DNA of 7,529 nt, taken from assembly GCA_003132865.1 (NCBI GenBank), contig PKYZ01000833.1:1-7529 (forward strand), in the 5' to 3' direction. This stretch comes from Bryobacterales bacterium. GTDB lineage: Bacteria > Acidobacteriota > Terriglobia > Bryobacterales > Bryobacteraceae. Position 1 is the first letter of the stretch; each line of letters begins with the position of its first letter. Positions 1-4,956 of this stretch are shown one piece after another. The translations under genes and the position numbers were made by a program. The notes under the pieces were generated by a model. That model searched no databases, had not been told where the DNA came from, and saw only the letters and a program-made list of their open reading frames with translations.

Positions 1-1
1 C

Positions 2-353
2 CCCGACCACCCCAACGTGGCCATCCGCGCCAGCAACATCGGCACGATTCTGAAGGCCCAAGGCGATCTGGCGGGAGCGTTGCAATACGCCCGGCGCGCG
101 CTGGCCATCGGTGAAAAGGTCTTCGGCCCCGACCACCCCGAGGTGGCGATCCGCCGCCAACAACATCGGCCTGATTCTGCAGGCCCAAGGCGACTTGACG
201 GGAGCCTTGCCCTACCTCCAGCGCGCGCTACGCATCCTCGAAGCGAGCTACGGCCCCGAGAACCCGCTAACCAAAAGCGCCGGCGCGAACCTGGCAACCC
301 TCCAACAAGCGCTGACAGAGCTAGGCGAAGGCACACCTCCCGCTGCCGACTGA
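2..353 (+). pseudogene. TPR (kinesin light chain-type) protein, 3' end, frameshifted
   Basis: This is the C-terminal part of a tetratricopeptide repeat protein whose start lies left of the window. Two 42-residue repeats are visible, with motifs such as NIGTILKAQGDLAGALQYA and NIGLILQAQGDLTGALPYL followed by a FGPDHP/YGPENP linker, typical of kinesin-light-chain-like TPR_10/TPR_12 arrays that act as protein-protein scaffolds. The first repeat reads in the frame of position 2 up to the VAIR codons ending at 154. The second continues only in the frame of position 156, to the TGA at 351-353. One extra base in the ccgccgcc run at 151-158 explains this: without it the protein reads VAIRANNIGLIL, parallel to VAIRASNIGTIL one repeat earlier. 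The last residues lose the TPR pattern and end in PPAAD. The shift may be a true mutation or a one-base sequence error. The partner and pathway cannot be told. Confidence 0.8.
5..257 (+). repeat. Tandem 126-bp TPR-coding repeat units
   Basis: The GACCACCCC that opens one unit at 5 recurs at 131, giving a period of exactly 126 bases (42 codons). The equivalent GAG of the next linker is at 258, 127 bases later. The extra base in the second unit is the frameshift. The units are strongly similar at DNA level, as expected for recently duplicated TPR modules. Confidence 0.75.
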
Positions 354-364
354 CTCCAGCACGG

Positions 365-370
365 TACAAT
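365..370 (+). promoter_or_regulatory. Possible -10 element for a leaderless transcript
   Basis: TACAAT at 365-370 matches the TANNNT -10 pattern and ends six bases before the ATG at 377. A transcript starting the usual seven bases after the element would begin on the A of that ATG. No Shine-Dalgarno precedes the start, which fits leaderless translation. No good -35 is visible about 17 bases further upstream, so the call is tentative. Confidence 0.35.
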
Positions 371-376
371 CAGGCT

Positions 377-706
377 ATGACTAAGCAATTGGAGGTTGTG
401 TACGAGTCCGGTGTTCTCCGCCCTCTCGAACCGCTCCCATTCGCGGAACAACAGCACTTGGTCGTGACCGTGACAGACGAACTCCGCCCCACGCAGGCGT
501 TCAATGCCCGCCAACGCGAACGGGAGTGGCTTCATTTGAACGGTCCGCGCTACGCGGGCCTTTGGGTAGCGATCGAAGGGGATAAGCTGGTCAGTCACGG
601 CGCGGACGCCAAGGCCGTTCTGCAAGAAGCCCGGGCTGCGGGCGTTCAGCACCCTCTGCTAATGCAGATTCCGAAGGAGCCTCCGCTGCCGTTTGGAGGG
701 TGGTAG
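377..706 (+). CDS. DUF104 (AF2212-like antitoxin) + DUF5678 domain protein
   Basis: The 109-residue protein has two parts. Residues 1-35 match the DUF104/AF2212-like antitoxin fold, with the typical VVYESGVLRPLEPLPF block (Y-x-x-G-V-L-x-P-L-x-P-L) followed by a V-V-T-V strand. Residues about 55-85 match DUF5678, with YAGLWVAIEGDKLVSHG and then DAKAVLQEARAAG, and the chain ends in PPLPFGGW. In known families DUF104 proteins are called antitoxins, and DUF5678 is of unknown function. The next gene begins 3 nt after the stop and encodes a retropepsin-like protease, a pairing I recall as recurrent, so the two probably act together. The ATG at 377 was chosen because the DUF104 domain begins directly there. 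No Shine-Dalgarno precedes it. The frame is also open upstream because the shifted TPR frame runs into it, but that upstream sequence is not protein-like. The domain calls are firm; the function is unproven. Confidence 0.85.
   Translation: MTKQLEVVYESGVLRPLEPLPFAEQQHLVVTVTDELRPTQAFNARQREREWLHLNGPRYAGLWVAIEGDKLVSHGADAKAVLQEARAAGVQHPLLMQIPKEPPLPFGGW
695..700 (+). promoter_or_regulatory. Shine-Dalgarno supporting the TTG start at 710
   Basis: GGAGGG at 695-700 lies inside the last codons of the upstream gene, nine bases before TTG at 710. It supports translational coupling and decides the TTG start, since no in-frame ATG occurs before the conserved FRVSF segment. Confidence 0.6.
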
Positions 707-709
707 GAC

Positions 710-1044
710 TTGGCTTTCCGAGTCAGCTTTTCGAGGCGGCATTCCTACGTCGGGCCCGGCGACACGATCAGCGTACCCGTTGTGCTGCGTTCTGGCCAAG
801 AAACGATCAGTCTGGTCGCGAACCTCGACACCGGAGCGGCCTATTGCCTGTTCGAACGAAGCTACGCTGAGGCCCTTGGTATCGATGTTGAGCGTGGAGT
901 TCCAATGAACTTCGCTACGGCAAAGAGCCGTTTCGAGGCTTTCGGTCACGAAATCACGATCGGCATCTCGATCGCCTGAACGTCGGTATCGCGGACCACG
1001 ACCAGCTCTTGTACGTTGGGCGCAACTACCCGTCGCCAGAGTAG
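710..1044 (+). pseudogene. Retropepsin-like aspartic protease, internally deleted and frameshifted
   Basis: The open frame from TTG 710 to TGA 977-979 gives 89 residues. It contains the aspartyl-protease signature NLDTGAAYCLFERSYAEALG (catalytic Asp in DTGA, near residue 41) and the following FGHEITI strand, as in small bacterial retropepsin-like proteins. The expected next part, a core strand plus the NVLGRRGW-type flap leading into WLDR, is missing. The family's usual C-terminal segment appears instead in another frame from 961: RHLDRLNVGIADHDQLLYVG and a short tail, ending at TAG 1042-1044. The simplest reading is an internal deletion near 955-965 of about 30 codons that also changed the frame. 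Retropepsins act as dimers and need the complete fold, so the product is probably inactive. The gene follows its DUF104/DUF5678 partner by 3 nt. A shortened but still used protein is possible. Confidence 0.72.
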
Positions 1045-1049
1045 CACCG

Positions 1050-1379
1050 CTACCCGCCCTGCCGCGCGTAATCCGCCGCCGCAGCCGCTCGCGGCGCATC
1101 CTTAGGCATCAAAATCCAAGCGATCACGTACGCGAAGAAGCCGAACCCCGCGCCCAGCGCCAGCGCCAGCCACACGATGCGGATCAGCAGCGCGTCCACA
1201 CCCAGATAGCGCGCGAACCCCGCGCACACTCCCGCGATCTTCTTGTTCTCCGTGTCCAGCGCCAGCCTCGGTGATGCGTAGGGGTTGGCCGTGGCTTCCG
1301 CCAGTTTGGTGGGGTGCCCGCACGTGGAACAGTAGCGCACCTTCTCGTCGATTTCGATCCCGCATCGTGTGCAGAACAT
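1050..1379 (-). CDS. Zinc-ribbon PspC domain membrane protein
   Basis: The 109-residue protein starts with a zinc ribbon made of CTRC (Cys3, Cys6) and CSTC (Cys17, Cys20). A linker leads to a PspC domain at about residues 35-95. The PspC hallmarks are visible: KKIAGVCAGFARYLGVD, then LLIRIVWLALALG and FFAYVIAWILMPKD, which form a hydrophobic hairpin or a long membrane segment at about 64-92. PspC proteins are inner-membrane sensors of the phage-shock/envelope-stress response; zinc-ribbon versions are common in bacteria lacking the full psp operon. No pspA or pspB is seen here. The ATG at 1377-1379 is supported by GAGGTG at 1390-1385 on the minus strand. The gene stands alone, its 3' end converging on the broken protease gene only 5 nt away. 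Confidence 0.9.
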   Translation of the reverse strand: MFCTRCGIEIDEKVRYCSTCGHPTKLAEATANPYASPRLALDTENKKIAGVCAGFARYLGVDALLIRIVWLALALGAGFGFFAYVIAWILMPKDAPRAAAAADYARQGG

Positions 1380-1401
1380 CGCATCACCTCGCTCACTTAT
1401 A

Positions 1402-1429
1402 GATACGAGGACCGCGGCCGGAGTGTTCC
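1402..1429 (-). promoter_or_regulatory. Possible ECF-sigma-type promoter for the PspC gene
   Basis: On the minus strand GGAAC (1429-1425) is followed after 17 bases by CGTATC (1407-1402), which lies 22 bases before the ATG at 1379. GGAAC-N16/17-CGT is the common architecture of extracytoplasmic-function sigma promoters, a good fit for an envelope-stress gene. A TATAAG at 1400-1395 would offer a housekeeping-type -10 alternative. This is inspection only; no expression evidence is available. Confidence 0.35.
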
Positions 1430-1578
1430 CAGCCGGCGGTCACGCGCTGAGTCCTGTCCGGATCTTCTTGAAAACATACCCGAACTGCCAATTCGTCCGC
1501 CAGGACCGCCGAACGCCCGTGGTAGTCTGATCTTCTCGGGCGGAGCGAGCGGCCTTTCGCCGGCGAATTTCTATCCAA

Positions 1579-1616
1579 TGCAACCGATGCAACATGATGT
1601 AACCCGAATCTGCAAG
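1579..1616 (+). repeat. TGCAAC-type direct repeat cluster 1
   Basis: TGCAAC occurs at 1579-1584 and 1588-1593, TGTAAC at 1598-1603, and a weaker TGCAAG at 1611-1616. The first three start 9 and 10 bases apart, each preceded by A. Their starts lie 146-147 bases upstream of the corresponding copies in the second cluster, close to 14 helical turns. Confidence 0.55.
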
Positions 1617-1724
1617 AACCGCGCGATGGTACAGGCCCCCGTGCCGCCGTCGCCTGGAAGCTTATTTTCAAGACGTTGGGCTTTGATTGTCAGATTCGCC
1701 AGGATCTCCCCCCGGAGCCACCGA

Positions 1725-1750
1725 TGCAACCCAGTGCAACAAAGTGCAAC
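1725..1750 (+). promoter_or_regulatory. TGCAAC direct repeat cluster 2, candidate operator
   Basis: Three perfect TGCAAC copies begin at 1725, 1735 and 1745, spaced exactly 10 bases, and end 29 bases before the ATG at 1780. Tandem G-N3-C half-sites every 10 bases are the style of site bound by OmpR/PhoB-family response regulators. The third copy sits where a -35 would be expected for a TACTGT -10-like element at 1769-1774. The regulator is unknown. Confidence 0.45.
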
Positions 1751-1779
1751 GCAAAATCGCCTATGCCATACTGTCAGCC

Positions 1780-3981
1780 ATGCGCTTGAAACCAGCATCA
1801 TCTCTCCTGTTGGCGGCCGCATTCACCGCCATTCCCAGCCTCTACGCCCAAACCTCCAGCACCGACGACAAGCCCGACAAAGGACACTCCGCGCACGGCG
1901 CCGCGTTCGACTCCGGGCCGCGCCAAAAGCCCTGGGTCATGGAAGGCATCGGGGTCGCGCCGTTTCCCATCACCGCCAAGAACCCGGAGGTCCAGCAGTG
2001 GTTCAACCAAGGCAACGCGCTGCTGCATTCTTTCTGGTTTTACGAAGCCGAGCGCTCCTTCCGCTGGTGCCTGAAGCTGGAGCCCGACAATGCCATGGCC
2101 TATTGGGGCCTGGCGCGCGCCACGGACGGCGACCGCGCCGCCGACTTCCTGCGCGAAGCCGTCAGGCGCAAGGACAAAGTCACCGAGCGCGAGCGCCTGT
2201 ATATCGAGGCCCTGGAGGCCGTCCTGCTGCCCGATCCGGTGCGCGACACCGCCGGCGATCGCGACGACCGTGCGTTGCGGCGCGCCGAGATGAAGAAGCT
2301 CGAAACGCTGTGCGTGAAGTACCCCGACGATATGGAGGCGCGCGCGCTGCTGGCCGAAGTCACCATGGGCGACTCGCGATATGGCGCCGAGCTGATCATC
2401 CGCGAGATCCTGGCGCGCCAGCCCAATCATCCCGGCGCGCACCACTATCGCATCCACAACTGGGATTACCACGAACCCGAGCAAGCGCTCGCAAGCTGCC
2501 GCGCGTATACCGATCTGGTGCCGGGCATCGGCCACGCCCAGCACATGCCGGGACACATCTACAGCATCGTGGGCATGTGGCACGAGGCGGCGCTCTCCAT
2601 GGATGCGGCCACGCGTGTAGAGAAGCAGTACATGCGGACCAGCCTCACGTTTCCGTTCAATAACTGGAACTACGCGCACAACCGCACCTACCTTTCCTAT
2701 ATTCAGGAGCAGCTTGGGATGGCGGAAGCGGCCATCTTCGGCGCGCATCAGCTCATCGATGCGCCGCTCGACCCCATCGATAACAAGGAAAACGAATTCA
2801 GCACGCATTCGCGCGGCATCGCGGCCATGGAGCGGGCGCTGATCAAGTTCGAGCGCTGGGACGATCTGCTGAACCCGAAGTCCATCCCCTGGCGCGACGT
2901 GTATGAAGACAAGATGAACAAGGCCTACTCCGAGGCGCGCGCCTGGCTGGGCAAGGGCGACCTGGAGAAAGCCGGGAAGAGCATCGCCGCGCACGCCGCG
3001 CTCAAGAAGGACCTGGACAAGAACAAGGACGCGGAGGGGACGTACGGCATAGAGGCGCTGGAGTTGAAGGGGCGGTTCGCGATCGCGCGCGCCGATACCG
3101 GCGATATCATTGTCGGCCTGGGACTGCTGGCGGACGCCGCCGGGCGCGAATACGACATGCAGAAGCAATATGCGGACCCGCCCTTCTATCCGGAATCGCT
3201 CTACAACAGTTTGGGCGAGGCTTACCTGGATGCCGCCAGTCCGGTGCTGGCGGCGCAAGCGTTCGAGAAGGCGCTGGAGCTGACCCGCAACGACATCTTT
3301 GCGCTCTCCGGACTGGTGCGCGCGTACGCCGCACTGGGCGAGAAGGCCAAGGCCGAGGACGACATGGCGCGGCTGCTGTTCGTGGCTTCGAATGCGGACG
3401 CCGGGCTGAAAACCCTGGAGCGCGCCAAAGCCACCGGCATCGCCGCCACGCCGCGCGACTCGTCGCCCGCGCCGCAACGCAACTACGCGCGCGTGCCTCT
3501 CGACCATTTCGGGCCGCCGCGCTGGCAGCCTTACGAGGCGCCGGCGCTGGATGTTCGCGATGCCGCGGGGAAGGCCGTATCGCTCCAGGAGTACCGCGGC
3601 AAGAACGTGCTGCTGGTGTTCTACCTCGGGCCGGAGTGCCCGCACTGCTTGCGGCAGTTGCATGAGATCGGGAAGAACAAGGATGAATGGGACCGTCTGA
3701 ACACGGCGGTGCTGGCGGTCAGCAGTGCGCCGCCGGAGAAGAACAGCGAGGCGCTCAAGCAGTTCGGCGACCTGCCCGCGCGCCTGCTATCCGACCAGGA
3801 TCATGCGAACGCGCGGCGCTTCCATTCCTACGACGATTTCGAGGATATCGAGCTGCACTCGACGATCCTGATCGATAAGAAGGGGAGGGTCTACTGGGCG
3901 CGTTTCGGCGGCGATCCGTTTTCGGATATGACGTTCCTGGTGAAGCAGGTGGAGCGCATGAATGAACTGGCCGGGTCCTGA
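1780..3981 (+). CDS. Secreted TPR protein with C-terminal redoxin (AhpC/TSA-like) domain
   Basis: From ATG 1780 the protein has 733 residues. It begins with a clear signal peptide, MRLKPASSLLLAAAFTAIPS with cleavage likely after SLYA, so it acts outside the cytoplasm. TPR motifs follow at about residues 71-107 (WFNQGNALLHSFWFYEAERS) and 471-535. Between them lies a conserved-looking His-rich block: HHYRIHNWDYHE near 221-232 and HAQHMPGHIY near 252-261. Residues about 585-733 form a thioredoxin-fold redoxin domain with NVLLVFYLGPECPHC, where CPHC is at 620-623, ending with the typical STILIDKKGRVYW strand pair. A thiol-disulfide or peroxide-related role is inferred; the substrate is unknown. 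The frame opens at TTG 1687, but the signal peptide fixes the start at 1780. No Shine-Dalgarno is evident, and a TACTGT element close by could give a nearly leaderless mRNA. No terminator is obvious after the TGA. Confidence 0.88.
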   Translation: MRLKPASSLLLAAAFTAIPSLYAQTSSTDDKPDKGHSAHGAAFDSGPRQKPWVMEGIGVAPFPITAKNPEVQQWFNQGNALLHSFWFYEAERSFRWCLKLEPDNAMAYWGLARATDGDRAADFLREAVRRKDKVTERERLYIEALEAVLLPDPVRDTAGDRDDRALRRAEMKKLETLCVKYPDDMEARALLAEVTMGDSRYGAELIIREILARQPNHPGAHHYRIHNWDYHEPEQALASCRAYTDLVPGIGHAQHMPGHIYSIVGMWHEAALSMDAATRVEKQYMRTSLTFPFNNWNYAHNRTYLSYIQEQLGMAEAAIFGAHQLIDAPLDPIDNKENEFSTHSRGIAAMERALIKFERWDDLLNPKSIPWRDVYEDKMNKAYSEARAWLGKGDLEKAGKSIAAHAALKKDLDKNKDAEGTYGIEALELKGRFAIARADTGDIIVGLGLLADAAGREYDMQKQYADPPFYPESLYNSLGEAYLDAASPVLAAQAFEKALELTRNDIFALSGLVRAYAALGEKAKAEDDMARLLFVASNADAGLKTLERAKATGIAATPRDSSPAPQRNYARVPLDHFGPPRWQPYEAPALDVRDAAGKAVSLQEYRGKNVLLVFYLGPECPHCLRQLHEIGKNKDEWDRLNTAVLAVSSAPPEKNSEALKQFGDLPARLLSDQDHANARRFHSYDDFEDIELHSTILIDKKGRVYWARFGGDPFSDMTFLVKQVERMNELAGS

Positions 3982-4006
3982 GCAAGAGTGCGCGGCGTTG
4001 GCGGAA

Positions 4007-4224
4007 TCAGGGCAGCACCTTGAAGTTGGAGCCTTCTTCCTGTTGGCTGGTCTGGGGAATCTGTGGGTAACTGGCGGGGCTCAGCAAATCCGCCCTCCAT
4101 TGGTCCCGCCATTGATCCCACTCGATCCGGCTGCCGCCGGGCAAACACCGAGTTCGGTCGCTTTCGGTCCGCCTGGCTGGCGACCGCAGTTTTTGACCTG
4201 CCAGCAGTTCATTCTTACTGCCAT
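4007..4224 (-). pseudogene. Two-CW domain small protein, truncated and frameshifted
   Basis: A perfect AGGAGG (4239-4234, minus) stands nine bases before ATG 4224-4222, which opens a 47-codon frame ending at TGA 4083-4081. The peptide has MNCWQVKNCGRQPGGPKATE, then LGVCPAA and GINGGTNGGRIC. This closely matches the start of two-CW domain proteins, small Cys-rich proteins of unknown function (family pattern NCWEFKKCGREPGG...LGVCPAA...GGKNAGRACW, from memory). The stop falls on the Trp codon of the second Cys-Trp pair, so TGG to TGA would be enough. Beyond it, the expected CGG/CxxC middle part is missing, and a family-like end, QQEEGSNFKVLP, appears in another frame and stops at 4009-4007. I read this as a decayed gene with a nonsense mutation plus a deletion of roughly 20 codons. 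The 47-residue peptide could still be made, given the intact ribosome binding site. Confidence 0.72.
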
Positions 4225-4259
4225 TGTTTTGGTCCTCCTGATTTAATGTCGGTTGGAAG

Positions 4260-4269
4260 GCCAATTGGC
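4260..4269. promoter_or_regulatory. Perfect 10-bp palindrome upstream of the two-CW gene
   Basis: GCCAATTGGC at 4260-4269 is a perfect inverted repeat without spacer, 35 bases upstream of the two-CW ATG. A dimeric repressor site is possible, but a palindrome of this length could also arise by chance. Confidence 0.2.
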
Positions 4270-4321
4270 ATTACGACAGGGGCGCGGGCCGACGGTGCTA
4301 GACGTGTTGACGCGCGCCACG

Positions 4322-4954
4322 TCAAGGTACGCGGATGAAGATATCTTTGAACCGCATATTCGCCTCCCCGCCGGCGTGCAACTGCAGCGCGATGGCGCCG
4401 TCGTCCACCTCATTCACCGGGTCGGTGAAGTCGATCACCTGCACGCCGTTCAAGCGCGCGCGATGGTGGTTGCCCACCACGGTCAGCACATAATCGTTCC
4501 ACTCCGTGGGCTTGATCGCGAACTCGTTTTCGGGCGACGGCCACACGATCCAGCCGCGCCGCGCGGTGTAGATGCCGCCGGTATGATGGTTCAGGTTGCG
4601 GTCGATCTCGAACTGGTATCCTTCGGCGACGTCGGCCGTGCCCGGCTTGAAACTGGTGCGGTAGAAGATGCCGCTATTGCCGCCGGTCACGCATTGGAAG
4701 CGGATGGCGAGTTCGAAATCCTTGTAATGCTTTTCGGTCATCAGGTAGCCGTAGCCTTTGGTGACGCCCACGCCGTGAATCGCGCCGTCTTCCACGGTCC
4801 ACTGCTCACCGCCCACCTTCACCCAGCCGGTCAGGTCCTTACCGTTGAAAAGCGAAACCCAGCCCTCCTGCGCCTCTTTCAGGCGGGGTTGTTGGGCGGC
4901 CGCGGGCATTGCGAAAGCCGTGGCCAGCGCCAAGGTCGGAATCAAGCTGCGCAT
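4322..4954 (-). CDS. Secreted DUF1080 (3-keto-disaccharide hydrolase-like) protein
   Basis: The 210-residue protein has a signal peptide (MRSLIPTLALATAFAMPAAA, cleavage near AAAQ) and one DUF1080 domain filling the rest. Typical family blocks are GWVSLFNGKDLTGWV near the mature N-terminus, WTVEDGAIHG, a YKDFELAIRFQ strand, GNSGIFYRT, GYQFEID, WNDYVLTVVGNHHRARLNG and, at the end, FKDIFIRV. DUF1080 is a concanavalin-like beta-sandwich annotated as 3-keto-disaccharide hydrolase and common in secreted sugar-degrading enzymes; the substrate here is unknown. It is the last gene of the cda operon. An ATG at 4960 overlaps the glmM stop (ATGA), but GGAG at 4965-4962 is only one base from it and seven from ATG 4954, so I prefer 4954. 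The other start adds two residues. Confidence 0.88.
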   Translation of the reverse strand: MRSLIPTLALATAFAMPAAAQQPRLKEAQEGWVSLFNGKDLTGWVKVGGEQWTVEDGAIHGVGVTKGYGYLMTEKHYKDFELAIRFQCVTGGNSGIFYRTSFKPGTADVAEGYQFEIDRNLNHHTGGIYTARRGWIVWPSPENEFAIKPTEWNDYVLTVVGNHHRARLNGVQVIDFTDPVNEVDDGAIALQLHAGGEANMRFKDIFIRVP

Positions 4955-4956
4955 GT

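Larger units (their letters stand above)
1430..1779. other. Non-coding region between divergent genes
   Basis: This is the unexplained part of the 400-base gap between the minus-strand PspC gene and the plus-strand TPR-redoxin gene. I find no convincing gene in it: the open frames on both strands (for example minus 1671-1393) have random-looking sequence and no recognisable domain. It contains two clusters of TGCAAC-type direct repeats, listed separately, and no clear terminator, tRNA or known riboswitch. Confidence 0.6.

Noticed and set aside
1411..1440. GC-rich imperfect hairpin (accgcggccgg / ccggcggt)
   Set aside because: Arms mismatch and there is no T-run; expected by chance at this GC content, and it overlaps the proposed PspC promoter.
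1393..1671. 92-codon minus-strand frame upstream of the PspC gene
   Set aside because: No domain, no ribosome binding site that I can see, and it spans the region with promoter-like elements and repeats.
1687..1779. Upstream TTG start for the TPR-redoxin gene
   Set aside because: It would add 31 unlike residues before a complete signal peptide and would translate through the TGCAAC repeats.
1798..3663. 621-codon open frame on the minus strand antisense to the TPR-redoxin gene
   Set aside because: It is rich in Arg, Ala, Val and Leu with no domain and mirrors the codon pattern of the real gene; a GC-rich shadow frame.
4007..4264. 85-codon minus frame starting at ATG 4264
   Set aside because: It has a poorer start than ATG 4224 with AGGAGG, and the family motifs of its first half lie in the other frame. 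Only its last dozen residues look like two-CW sequence.
4301..4325. Inverted repeats TTGACG/CGTCAA and GACGTG/CACGTC at the DUF1080 stop codon as a terminator
   Set aside because: The two short stems compete with each other and no T-run follows on the minus strand, so an intrinsic terminator is not supported.
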